Shown here: piece after piece, positions 16,279-25,815 of the stretch | Layout: each line of letters opens with the position of its first letter | Numbering within the stretch: the first letter of the stretch is position 1 | Translations under genes and position numbers: made by a program | Origin: Streptomyces sp. 1-11 | GTDB taxonomy: Bacteria > Actinomycetota > Actinomycetes > Streptomycetales > Streptomycetaceae | Assembly (NCBI RefSeq): GCF_007176755.1 | Contig: NZ_BJTV01000010.1 | Span: 186,001-250,000, forward strand | Length of the DNA: 64,000 bases | Reading direction: 5' to 3' | The notes under the pieces: model-generated | The model's input: the letters and a program-made list of their open reading frames with translations, nothing else | Told to the model about the DNA's origin: nothing | Database searches by the model: none

Positions 16279-18198
16279 TCAGACCGCGGGCACCTCGCCG
16301 TCGCGGCGGGCGAAGCGGGTGCGGTGCGGCTCGCCGTCGCGGCGGGCGAACTGGGTGCGGTGCAGCTCGGCGTACCGCCCGTCCGCCGCGAGCAGTTCGT
16401 CGTGCGTGCCGCGTTCGACGATCCGGCCGGACTCCACCACCAGGATCTGGTCGGCGGCCCGCACGGTGGACAGCCGGTGGGCGATCACCACAGCGGTGCG
16501 CCCTTCCAGCGCCTCGGTGAGGGCCTCCTGCACGGCCGCCTCCGAGGTGTTGTCCAGGTGGGCGGTGGCCTCGTCGAGGATGACCACGCGCTGGCGGGCC
16601 AGCAGCAGGCGGGCGATGGTCATGCGCTGGCGTTCGCCGCCGGAGAGCCGGTAGCCGCGCTCGCCGACGACCGTGTCCAGACCGTCCGGCAGGGCGCGCA
16701 CCACCTCGGCGAGGCGGGCACGGCCGAGCGCGTCCCACAGCTCCTCGTCCGTGGCGTCCGGGCCGGCCAGCAGCAGGTTGGCGCGGACGGTGTCGTGGAA
16801 GAGGTGGCCGTCCTGGGTGACCATGCCGAGGGTGGCCCGCAGCGAGGCGGCGGTCAGGTCGCGTACGTCGGTCCCGCCGATCCGCACGGCCCCGGAGCCC
16901 ACGTCGTACAGGCGCGGCAGGAGCTGCGCGATGGTCGACTTGCCGGCGCCGGAGGAGCCGACCAGGGCGACGGTCTGTCCGGGCTCGGCGCGGAAGGAGA
17001 CGCCGTGCAGGACCTCGGTGCCGCCGCGGGTGTCCAGGGCGGCGACCTCCTCCAGGGAGGCGAGGGAGACCTGGTCGGCGGCCGGGTAGGCGAACCGGAC
17101 GTCGTCGAACTCCACGGCGACCGGCCCGGCCGGGACCTCGACGGCGCCGGGCTTCTCCTCGATGAGCGGCTTGAGGTCGAGCACCTCGAAGACGCGCTCG
17201 AAGCTGACCAGGGCGGACATGACCTCGACGCGGGCCCCGGCGAGCGCGGTGAGCGGGGCGTACAGGCGGGTGAGCAGCAGGGCCAGGGAGACGACCGCGC
17301 CGGCCTCCAGGGTGCCGTGCAGCGCGAACCAGCCGCCGAGGCCGTAGACGAGGGCCAGGGCGAGGGCGGAGACGAGGGTGAGGGAGGTGATGAACACCGA
17401 CTGCGCGGTGGCCGTGCGCACCCCGATGTCGCGCACCCGTCGGGCGCGGGCCGCGAACTCCGCCGACTCCTCCTCCGGACGGCCGAACAGCTTCACCAGG
17501 GTGGCGCCGGGCGCGGAGAAGCGTTCGGTCATCCGGGTGCCCATGGCCGCGTTGAGGGCCGCCGCCTCCCGCTGCATGCGGGCCATGCGGCTGCCCATGC
17601 GGCGGGCGGGCAGCACGAACACCGGCAGCAGCACCAGCGCGAGCAGGGTGATCTGCCAGGACAGGGTTAGCATCACCGCGAGCGTGAGCAGCAGCGTGAC
17701 GAGGTTGGTCACCACGCCCGAGAGGGTGTTGGCGAACGCGCGCTGGGCGCCGATCACGTCGTTGTTGAGACGGCTGACCAGCGCTCCCGTACGGGTACGT
17801 GTGAAGAACGCGACGGGCATGCGCTGCACATGATCGAACACGGCCGTGCGCAGGTCGAGGATGAGCCCCTCCCCGAGCGACGCCGACAGGCGCCGGCCGA
17901 GGATGCCCAGCCCCGCCTCCGCGAGCGCGACCAGCGCGATGAGCAGGGAGAGCCGTACGACGGTACGGGAGTCGTGGCCTGCCACGATCGCGTCGACGAC
18001 GTGGCCGGCCAGCACCGGGGTGGCCACGGCCAGCAGGGCCGTCACCACCCCGAGCAGGACGAAGCGGGCGATGCCCGCGCGGTGCGGGCGGGCGAAGGCG
18101 GCGATGCGGCGCAGCGTGGCGCGGGCGAGGGGGCGGCGGTCGGCCTGCGCGTTCATGACGCTGTGCAACTGCGTCCAGGCGGTGGTCTCCATGCTCAT
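16279..18198 (-). CDS. ABC exporter, fused membrane and ATPase domains; predicted SoxR target (SCO7008-like)
   Basis: 639 residues from ATG 18198. Six membrane helices (about residues 30-320) precede the ATPase domain with Walker A GSSGAGKST, signature LSGGERQR and Walker B RVVILDEATAHLD. It is a homodimeric-type multidrug/lipid exporter. There is no SD, but a MerR-type promoter with a perfect SoxR box ends so close that transcription should begin at the ATG itself, giving a leaderless mRNA. In S. coelicolor one of the few SoxR targets is the ABC transporter SCO7008, induced by redox-active pigments; I infer this is its counterpart. The C-terminus carries a duplicated 12-residue unit (HRTQFARRDGEP / HRTRFARRDGEV). 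Confidence 0.88.
   Translation of the reverse strand: MSMETTAWTQLHSVMNAQADRRPLARATLRRIAAFARPHRAGIARFVLLGVVTALLAVATPVLAGHVVDAIVAGHDSRTVVRLSLLIALVALAEAGLGILGRRLSASLGEGLILDLRTAVFDHVQRMPVAFFTRTRTGALVSRLNNDVIGAQRAFANTLSGVVTNLVTLLLTLAVMLTLSWQITLLALVLLPVFVLPARRMGSRMARMQREAAALNAAMGTRMTERFSAPGATLVKLFGRPEEESAEFAARARRVRDIGVRTATAQSVFITSLTLVSALALALVYGLGGWFALHGTLEAGAVVSLALLLTRLYAPLTALAGARVEVMSALVSFERVFEVLDLKPLIEEKPGAVEVPAGPVAVEFDDVRFAYPAADQVSLASLEEVAALDTRGGTEVLHGVSFRAEPGQTVALVGSSGAGKSTIAQLLPRLYDVGSGAVRIGGTDVRDLTAASLRATLGMVTQDGHLFHDTVRANLLLAGPDATDEELWDALGRARLAEVVRALPDGLDTVVGERGYRLSGGERQRMTIARLLLARQRVVILDEATAHLDNTSEAAVQEALTEALEGRTAVVIAHRLSTVRAADQILVVESGRIVERGTHDELLAADGRYAELHRTQFARRDGEPHRTRFARRDGEVPAV
16291..16362. 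repeat. 36-bp tandem duplication at the 3' end of the ABC exporter gene
   Basis: Two 36-base units (16291-16326 and 16327-16362) encode HRTRFARRDGEV and HRTQFARRDGEP just before the stop codon. They lie after the end of the conserved ATPase domain, so the duplication probably tolerates variation. Confidence 0.75.
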
Positions 18199-18204
18199 GG
18201 AGAG

Positions 18205-18235
18205 AACGTAGGACCTCAAGCGTCGTTGAGGTCAA
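18205..18235 (-). promoter_or_regulatory. MerR/SoxR-type promoter with perfect SoxR box
   Basis: Leftward -35 TTGACC (18230-18235) and -10 TACGTT (18205-18210) are separated by 19 bases, the overlong spacer typical of MerR-family promoters. The spacer region holds GACCTCAA-N6-TTGAGGTC (18212-18233). The known SoxR box is CCTCAA-N6-TTGAGG, an exact match, including its location between -35 and -10. The first base seven nucleotides after the -10 is the A of the exporter ATG. Confidence 0.85.
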
Positions 18236-18285
18236 TGTCCGCGCCTCCCCGATTCCGCCGGCCTCCCCCGCGTCCGGAGGGCCCC

Positions 18286-19353
18286 ATGACTCCTTCCGCT
18301 CATCCGCTGCCCGTCCGTAAGCCGCCGTCCGCGCCCGCGCCATCCGCCGTTGGCGCGGCGCGGAGAACCTCTCCCGGTGTGACAGCGCTCCGATTCCCCG
18401 ACGTCCCCCGGGGCCGCCTCCCCCGGCGTCTCCCGGTCCGGCACGTGCTGTGCGCCGTGCCGCTCGTGCTGCTCGCCGTGGCCGCGGTGCGGCACCGCTC
18501 GGTGGTCGCCGAGGGCTTCGGCCAGTTGCGCACCGCCTCCTGGCCGTGGCTGCTGGCGGCGGCCGGCGCGACCTGCCTGACCTGGGTGGCGGCCGCGTTC
18601 ACCCGGCAGGGCGCGGTGGTGCAGCCGCTGCCGAAGGGACGGCTGCTGGCCACCCAGTTCGCGGCGGGCGCGGCCAACCACCTGCTGCCCACCGGGCTCG
18701 GGGCGAGCGCGGTGAACCTGCGCTTCATGAGCGTGTGCGGGGTGCCGCCGGCCCGGTCCTCGGCCGCGCTCGCCCTCTACCTGCTGGCGGAGAGCGCGGG
18801 CCGGCTCGGTCTGCTGGCCGCGTTGCTGGTGGCCTTCCCGGACGCGCTGCGGCCCGGCACGCCGCTGCCCGGCGGTCACGCGCCGGTGCTGCTGGCCGGC
18901 GCGGGTGCGCTGGTGCTGCTGGCGGCGGCCGCGCTGACCCTGGTGCGGCGGCTGCGCACGGCCGTGTCCGCCTTCCTGCGGGACGCCCTGGCCGAGGCGC
19001 GGTCGGTGCACACGCGTCCGGCCCGGGCGCTGGCCCTGTGGGGCGGCTCGCTGGCCTTCCCGGCCTGCCAGGCGGCCGGTCTGGCCGCGGTGGGCCGGGC
19101 GCTGGACCTGCCCGTGCCGCCCGCGCACATCGCGCTCGCCTACCTCGCGGCGACGGTCGCGGTCGCGCTGGTGCCGGCGCCGGGCGGCCTCGGATCGGTG
19201 GAGGCGGCCCTGGTCGTGGCGCTGGTCGCGGCGGGCGGCCCGGCCGCGGTGGCCACGGCGGTGGTGCTGGCCTACCGGGTCATCACCGTGTGGCTGCCGC
19301 TGCTGCCGGGGGCGCTGACGCTGGGGGCGTTGGTGCGGCTGAAGGTCATCTGA
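18286..19353 (+). CDS. Flippase-like integral membrane protein (UPF0104, LPG-synthase TM-like)
   Basis: 355 residues from ATG 18286, with SD GGAGG five bases upstream. After a basic, Pro-rich N-terminal tail of about 60 residues there are about eight hydrophobic helices. Family motifs include the early LLATQFAAGAANHLLPTG region and the late PAPGGLGSVEAALVVAL segment, typical of the lysylphosphatidylglycerol synthetase transmembrane / AglD-like family. Members move or transfer lipid-linked groups; there is no catalytic C-terminal LPG synthase domain here. It is transcribed away from the SoxR-box exporter, with the box only about 50 bases upstream of its start, so shared control is possible. 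Confidence 0.78.
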   Translation: MTPSAHPLPVRKPPSAPAPSAVGAARRTSPGVTALRFPDVPRGRLPRRLPVRHVLCAVPLVLLAVAAVRHRSVVAEGFGQLRTASWPWLLAAAGATCLTWVAAAFTRQGAVVQPLPKGRLLATQFAAGAANHLLPTGLGASAVNLRFMSVCGVPPARSSAALALYLLAESAGRLGLLAALLVAFPDALRPGTPLPGGHAPVLLAGAGALVLLAAAALTLVRRLRTAVSAFLRDALAEARSVHTRPARALALWGGSLAFPACQAAGLAAVGRALDLPVPPAHIALAYLAATVAVALVPAPGGLGSVEAALVVALVAAGGPAAVATAVVLAYRVITVWLPLLPGALTLGALVRLKVI

Positions 19354-19511
19354 ACGGCGCTCCGCACGGCGCCGCCGGCTCACCGGCGGGCCGGAGACGC
19401 GGCCGGTGCGGAAGCCCGTGCCGGCGGTCCACGAAGGGGGCTTCCCGGAGGTCGGCGGCGCCGGCGCGCCGGGAGTACTCTGCCAGGCCTCACCACAGCG
19501 AGAGGGGTCCC

Positions 19512-20276
19512 ATGCCGGTCCGCGTGGAACGCAGGGAGCACGTCACCACGGTCGTGCTGTCCCGGCCCGAGGCCCGCAACGCGGTCGACGGCCCGACGGC
19601 CGCCGAACTCGCCGCCGCCTTCCGGGCGTTCGAGGCGGACGACACCGCGCGGGTGGCGGTGCTGTGGGGCGAGGGCGGCACGTTCTGCGCGGGCGCCGAC
19701 CTGAAGGCGGTCGGCACGGAGCGCGGCAACCGGGTCGCGGAGGACGGCGACGGCCCCATGGGACCGACCCGGTTGCGGCTGTCGAAGCCGGTGATCGCGG
19801 CCGTCGCGGGGCACGCCGTCGCGGGCGGCCTCGAACTGGCCCTGTGGTGCGATCTCCGGGTCGCCGAGGAGGACGCCGTGTTCGGGGTGTTCTGCCGCCG
19901 CTGGGGCGTTCCGCTGATCGACGGCGGCACGGTGCGCCTGCCCCGGCTGATCGGTACCAGCAGGGCCATGGACATGATCCTGACCGGCCGTCCGGTACCG
20001 GCGCGCGAGGCCTACGACATCGGCCTGGCCAACCGTGTGGTGCCGGCCGGCCGCGCCCGCGCCGAGGCCGAGGATCTCGCGGCGGCCGTCGCCCGCTTCC
20101 CGCAGGCCTGTCTGCGCGGCGACCGGGCTTCGCTGCTGGACCAGGAGGGACAGGACGAGGAGACGGCGATGCGCGGTGAACTCCGCTACGGCGTCGCCGT
20201 GCTGGCGGAGGGCCTGGAGGGCGCGGCGCGGTTCGCCGGGGGCGCGGGACGGCACGGGTCCTTCACTGAACTCTGA
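19512..20276 (+). CDS. Enoyl-CoA hydratase/isomerase family protein
   Basis: 254 residues from ATG 19512, SD AGAGGGG. Crotonase-fold motifs: the CoA-binding loop FCAGADLKAVG and the oxyanion-hole segment AVAGHAVAGGLELALWCDLRVA. The position usually holding the second catalytic Glu reads FCRRWGVPLIDGGTVRLPRLIG, in which the canonical pair of glutamates of true hydratases is not obvious. It could therefore be an isomerase, a hydrolase or a broad acyl-CoA enzyme. The gene stands alone between an intergenic gap and a repeat array; the first terminator arm overlaps its last codons. Confidence 0.85.
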   Translation: MPVRVERREHVTTVVLSRPEARNAVDGPTAAELAAAFRAFEADDTARVAVLWGEGGTFCAGADLKAVGTERGNRVAEDGDGPMGPTRLRLSKPVIAAVAGHAVAGGLELALWCDLRVAEEDAVFGVFCRRWGVPLIDGGTVRLPRLIGTSRAMDMILTGRPVPAREAYDIGLANRVVPAGRARAEAEDLAAAVARFPQACLRGDRASLLDQEGQDEETAMRGELRYGVAVLAEGLEGAARFAGGAGRHGSFTEL

Positions 20277-20290
20277 GGACCCGTGCCGTC
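20248..20290 (+). terminator. Hairpin overlapping the stop codon of the enoyl-CoA hydratase gene
   Basis: Perfect 15-base arms GACGGCACGGGTCCT (20248-20262) and AGGACCCGTGCCGTC (20276-20290). The left arm is coding sequence and the right arm is also the first unit of the repeat array that follows. It probably acts as a terminator. Confidence 0.6.
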
Positions 20291-20408
20291 TTGGCTCTGA
20301 GGTCCCGTGCCGTCCCGGCTGCGAGGATCCGTGCCGTCCCAGAGGACCCGTGCCGTCCACGGAACTCTGAGGGCCCGTGCCGTCCCGGCTGCGGGGAGCC
20401 GTGCCGTC
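20275..20408. repeat. Array of six 16-base units with about 24-base spacing between convergent genes
   Basis: Six copies of GAGGNCCCGTGCCGTC-like sequence start at 20275, 20299, 20323, 20342, 20369 and 20393 (spacings 24, 24, 19, 27, 24). Copies differ mainly at the fifth and sixth base. The array fills the gap between the rightward enoyl-CoA hydratase gene and the leftward oxidoreductase gene. The complement of the unit occurs inside the hydratase 3' end, so several alternative hairpins can form. Confidence 0.8.
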
Positions 20409-20436
20409 CCACGGCTCGCGGGGCCGGCCGGTCCGG

Positions 20437-21693
20437 TCAGGCGCCGGGCCAGGGCGCGCCCGCCAGCCAGCGCAGCACCGCTCCGGCCGCCGCCGCCCCG
20501 TCCCGGGTCGCCGCTCGGGCGGGCTGCCCGGGGTGCAGCAGACCGCCGGCGGCGAAGACGCCGGGGTGCGAGGTGTACGGGCTCGCGCCCAGCCGGACGC
20601 CGGCGGTTCGGGCGAGTTCGTTCTCGCCCACGAAGTCGCCGGTGAAGACGATCGTGTCGCAGGGCAGGACCGCCGTGCGGCCGTCGCGGTGGCGCACGCG
20701 GACCCCGGACAGGCGGCCGTGGCCGAGGAGTTCGGCGACCGCGGTGCCGGTGAGGAGCGGGATGCGGTGGACAAGGCGCGCCGACTGGGCGCGGGCGGAG
20801 GGCACTTGGGCGTGGTTCTCCTCGGTGACCAGGGCGGCGACCGTGACCCCGGCCGCGAGCAGGGTGCCGGCCGCGGCGTACGAGACCGGCTCGGCGCCGG
20901 CCACCACCGCGCGGGTGCCGACCGGCTGGCCGAACAGGTGCACCGCCTGCTGGAGTTCGCCGGTGGTGTAGACACCGGCCGGACGGGTGCCGGGGACCAG
21001 CCGGGCCGCGCGAGGGCGTTCCCGGGCGCCGGTGGCGAGCACGACGGCGCGGGCTGTGACCCTTTCCGGCCCGCCGGGCCCGACGAGCGTGAGGACCGGT
21101 CCCGGCAGGTCGCCGTCCGTCACGGCGCCGGGTACGGCTCCGGCGGGCCGCCCGGGCGCGGGTCCGCCCCCGGACAGGGTCACGGCCGCCGAAGGGGCGT
21201 CGCCGCCCGGCCCGAAGGTTCCGCCCGCGGGAGGGACACGCCGTGCCTCGGGGCCGCCGGCCGCGTCCACCGCTGCGGCGTCCAGGGCGGCCGTCGCGCC
21301 GGCCCGCGTACCCGGGGAACGTGGCCCGCCGTCCGGGCCCGCCGTCACCGTGGCGCCGGCTCCCGGGGCGCCCGCGGTGCCCGGCGTCGTCCGGCTCGCG
21401 GGCCCGGCGTCCGTCCACTCCAGGACCGTCACCCCGGTGCGCACCACGGCGCCCGCGCTCACCGCGGCCCCGGTGAGGAGGCGGGCGTAGCCGGGGCCGG
21501 TGAGCGGACGCGTCCAGGTGCCGAAGCCGCCGTGCGCGCAGTACCGGGGCGCTCCCCCGGGCCGCTCCTCCCGCTCCAGCACCTCCACCCGGCCGGCGCC
21601 GGCCGCGGCCAGGCGTGCCGCTGCGGCGAGTCCGGCGGGTCCGGCGCCGACGACGAGGACGTCGACGCGGCGCACGGGCGCGTTCGCGGTCAT
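20437..21693 (-). CDS. FAD/NAD(P)-dependent oxidoreductase of a GlpK/GlpA-like module
   Basis: 418 residues from ATG 21693, overlapping the upstream stop as ATGA. The N-terminal Rossmann motif is VLVVGAGPAGLAAAARLAAAG, shown here in two parts as VLVVGAGPAGLA plus AAARL. Later come VVLATGARERPRAARLVPG, a second nucleotide-binding region (AVVAGAEPVSYAAAGTLLAAG) and the FAD-binding C-terminal FAAGGLLHPG. It resembles the small oxidoreductase partner found next to FAD dehydrogenases in glp operons of anaerobes. Residues about 97-190 are a Gly/Pro/Ala/Thr-rich low-complexity insert within the FAD domain, absent from typical relatives. Probable electron acceptor side of the complex (inference). Confidence 0.8.
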   Translation of the reverse strand: MTANAPVRRVDVLVVGAGPAGLAAAARLAAAGAGRVEVLEREERPGGAPRYCAHGGFGTWTRPLTGPGYARLLTGAAVSAGAVVRTGVTVLEWTDAGPASRTTPGTAGAPGAGATVTAGPDGGPRSPGTRAGATAALDAAAVDAAGGPEARRVPPAGGTFGPGGDAPSAAVTLSGGGPAPGRPAGAVPGAVTDGDLPGPVLTLVGPGGPERVTARAVVLATGARERPRAARLVPGTRPAGVYTTGELQQAVHLFGQPVGTRAVVAGAEPVSYAAAGTLLAAGVTVAALVTEENHAQVPSARAQSARLVHRIPLLTGTAVAELLGHGRLSGVRVRHRDGRTAVLPCDTIVFTGDFVGENELARTAGVRLGASPYTSHPGVFAAGGLLHPGQPARAATRDGAAAAGAVLRWLAGAPWPGA

Positions 21694-23089
21694 GGGCGTG
21701 CCTCCTCGAACAGCTGCCGTACCGCCGCGCCGCAGTGGAACCCCTGGCAGCGGCCCGCCCGGGCGCGGGTGCGGCGGCGCAGGCCCTCCAGGGTGCGCGG
21801 CGGGATCGGGCCGGCCAGCGCGTCGCGGATCTCGCCGCGCGAGACCCGTTCGCAGTGGCAGACCAGCACGCCGTACTCCGGGTCGGCGGCGACCAGTTCG
21901 GGTCGCGTGCACGGGCGCGGGGAATCCTCGCCGATGCCGGGCATCCGTACCGGTTCCGGCTCGCGCGGCGGACCGGGGTCGAGCCCGGTGCCGGTCAGCA
22001 GTTCCACGACGTGGGCGGCGATCGCCATCGACGCGGTGAGGCCGGTGGAGCGGATGCCGCCGACGGTGACGTACGCCTGTCCGGGGTGGGCGGCGATCCG
22101 GTAGTCCTCGTGCCCGGTCGCGGCGCGCAGCCCGGCGTAGACGGCGGTGACCTCCTCGTCGAGCAGCGCGGGCAGGATGCGGCGGCCCTTCTCCCGCAGC
22201 AGGGCGAGGCCCTCGGCGGTGGACTGGGTGGCCCGTCTGTCGTCCAGGTCCTCGGCGGTGGGGCCGAGCAGGACGTTGCCGTGCACGGTCGGCGCGATCA
22301 GCACGCCCTTGCCGGCGGCGGTCGGGACGGGGAGGAGGATGTGCCGGACCAGGGGGCGGGCGAACCGGTCGTGGACGATGAGCTGGCCGCGGCGCGGGGT
22401 GACGGTGAAGTCGTCGTGGCCGAGCGTCCGGTCGAGCGTGTCGGCGTGCAGCCCGGCCGCGTTGACCAGGTACCGCGCGCGCAGCGGGCCCCGGGAGGTG
22501 GCCAGCAGATGGGTGCCGTCGCGCCGGTCGGAGCGGGACACCCGGGTGTTCAGGTGCAGGTGGACGCCCGCGCGGACCGCCTGGGTGGCGTAGGCCAGGG
22601 TCGTCGTCCAGGGGCAGATGACGCTCTCGCCGGGCACGTGCAGGGCGCCGAGCGCGCCGGGGCCGAGGTGCGGTTCGCGGGCGTAGAGCTCGCCGGCGTC
22701 CAGGAGCCGGGTGTCCGGGCAGCCGTTGCGCCCGGCCTTGTCGGCGAGCCGGGGCAGGGTGGCGAGCTGCTCCTCGTCCCAGGCGACCAGCAGTGCGCCG
22801 GTGCGTTCCAGGGGGATGCCGGACTCGGCGGCGTAGGCGGCCAGGCGCCGGGAGCCCTCGCGCACCAGCGTCGCCTCCAGGGTGCCCGGAGTGGCGTCGA
22901 AACCGGTGTGCAGGATGGCGGTGTTGGCCTTGGAGGTGCCCTGGCCGACGTCGTCCTGGGCCTCGACGAGGGCGACGCGCAGACCGGGGTGGCGGGCGAG
23001 TTCGCGGGCGACGGCGCAGCCGACGACCCCGCCGCCGACGATCGCGACGTCGTACGGGTGTGCGGGCAGCGGCCCGTCGGCGGTGACCG

Positions 23090-23093
<4 letters not shown>
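21690..23093 (-). CDS. FAD-dependent glycerol-3-phosphate dehydrogenase-like oxidoreductase with BFD [2Fe-2S] domain
   Basis: 467 residues from ATG 23093, overlapping the kinase stop as ATGA. It has a DAO-type FAD domain (YDVAIVGGGVVGCAVAREL, then TSKANTAILHTGFDA) and a C-terminal BFD-like domain with CHCERVSRGEI and GRCQGFHCGAA, four cysteines that can hold a [2Fe-2S] cluster. This is the architecture of GlpA (anaerobic glycerol-3-phosphate dehydrogenase) and of related L-2-hydroxyacid oxidases. The adjacent FGGY kinase favours a phosphorylated polyol substrate. The C-terminal BFD domain sets it apart from the usual aerobic GlpD of streptomycetes. Confidence 0.85.
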
Positions 23094-24520
<1,427 letters not shown>

Positions 24521-24649
24521 CGCATCCTCCCGCGCGTCCGTCCGGCCCCTCGAAGATCGGCGCGAACAGCCTGCCGCCGGGCGGCGTCCGGCGTCAAGCC
24601 GGGTCGCGCGATGATCAACAACGTTTTGTGGAGGTTGAGTTGGCGGCGA

Positions 24650-24678
24650 TGGCACGCCGTGGAGGACACCCCTATAGT
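24650..24678 (+). promoter_or_regulatory. Candidate promoter TGGCAC-N17-TATAGT
   Basis: A -10 box TATAGT (24673-24678) is preceded by TGGCAC (24650-24655) at 17 bases. It points at the hypothetical gene starting at 24784. Just upstream, at 24619-24630, ACAA-CGTT-TTGT is a small palindrome located between the divergent kinase and hypothetical genes; it may be an operator. Confidence 0.4.
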
Positions 24679-24783
24679 GACCGCCGACCCCGTACGTGCC
24701 CCTCAACCACCGCCCCGAGGAGGGCTGTTGCTAGCGCACCGCGTCACCCTTCCCGTCCGCTCGCGGACCGGGGCGGGTGGCTG

Positions 24784-25776
24784 ATGGCCAGAGAGGGCGC
24801 CCGCCCCTCCTACGATCCCGCAGGTCACGACGGCGCCCTGCGCGGCGCCCTGCAGGACCTGCGCACCGGCCGCTGGATGGCGATGCGCACGCTGCTCGCG
24901 GACACCACGAGCTGGTGGCAGTGGACCCAGCGCACCCAGATCCTCGCGGCCGCGGCGGCCGGCACCGACGTGGTGCGGGCCTGGCTCTCGGAGGAGCCGC
25001 ACAGTGTGCCGGCCGCGGTGATGCACGCCCGGGTCGGCGTGGAGCGCGCCCTGCGTGCGCAGCGCGAACGGCACCTGAAGGCACACGAGTTGTGGATCGA
25101 GGCGTGGGACGCCGCGCAGTCCGCCACCCAGGCCGCCCCGCAGGACCCGGTGCCCTGGGTGTGCCTGCTGGCGCTGGCCCAGCTCGACCCGGAGCAGCGC
25201 TGGCCCGAGCACCGGACGCCGCCGCCGGAACCCCTGCTGCCGCCGGGCCCCTGGGGGCTGCTGGCCGAGGCCGGCAAGCGCGACCCGCACAACCGCGAGG
25301 CGCACCACCGCATGCTGCAGTTCCTGTACGCCACCGCCGCCTCCGACCGGCTGGCCGAGGCCGCCGGCTACGCCCAGTGGGCCGCCGCCTCGGCGCCGGC
25401 CGGCTCCGCGCTGTACGTGCTGCCGCTGTACGTCCGGGTCGAGCGCTACCGGCGGGCCGCCGGGCACGACATGGCACTCGACCTGCACTGGGTGGCGGAG
25501 GACGCCGCCCGTGAGGCCGTGCGGGCCTGGCGCTCCTGGTTCGGGCACGCGCCCCGCGCGGAGCGCTCGCTGCTGGACCTCAACCACCTGGCGCACGCGC
25601 TGTGGGGCGCGCAGCTGTTCGCCGAGGCGGGCCGGGTGTTCGAGGCGATCGGCCCGTACTTCACGCCGCCGCCCTGGATGTACCGCTCTCCGGGCCGCGG
25701 CACCGCGGTGGACGTGTTCCTGCGGGCCAGGGACCGCTGCCGCGCGGCCGGGGAGGATCCCGGCACCCGCTCCTGA
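24784..25776 (+). CDS. Conserved hypothetical helical-repeat protein
   Basis: 330 residues from ATG 24784. I recognise no named domain. The sequence is almost all helical with TPR-like spacing and many aromatic residues (TTSWWQWTQRTQI, WLSEEPHSVPAAVMHARVGVERALRAQ split around 75-100, DPVPWVCLLALAQLDPEQRW, REAHHRMLQFLYAT). No signal peptide or membrane helix is seen, so it is probably cytoplasmic. The SD is weak (GGGTGG). Genes like this are widely conserved in Streptomyces. A role as a scaffold or adaptor is only a guess. It ends 39 bases before an amino acid permease gene in the same direction. Confidence 0.75.
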   Translation: MAREGARPSYDPAGHDGALRGALQDLRTGRWMAMRTLLADTTSWWQWTQRTQILAAAAAGTDVVRAWLSEEPHSVPAAVMHARVGVERALRAQRERHLKAHELWIEAWDAAQSATQAAPQDPVPWVCLLALAQLDPEQRWPEHRTPPPEPLLPPGPWGLLAEAGKRDPHNREAHHRMLQFLYATAASDRLAEAAGYAQWAAASAPAGSALYVLPLYVRVERYRRAAGHDMALDLHWVAEDAAREAVRAWRSWFGHAPRAERSLLDLNHLAHALWGAQLFAEAGRVFEAIGPYFTPPPWMYRSPGRGTAVDVFLRARDRCRAAGEDPGTRS

Positions 25777-25815
25777 CACTCCCCCTCGTTCCCCCCTTTT
25801 CCCGGAGGTTTCCGC

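Noticed and set aside
20275..20408. Repeat array considered as CRISPR
   Set aside because: Units are 16 bases, the spacers only about 8 bases and similar to each other, and no cas genes are present.
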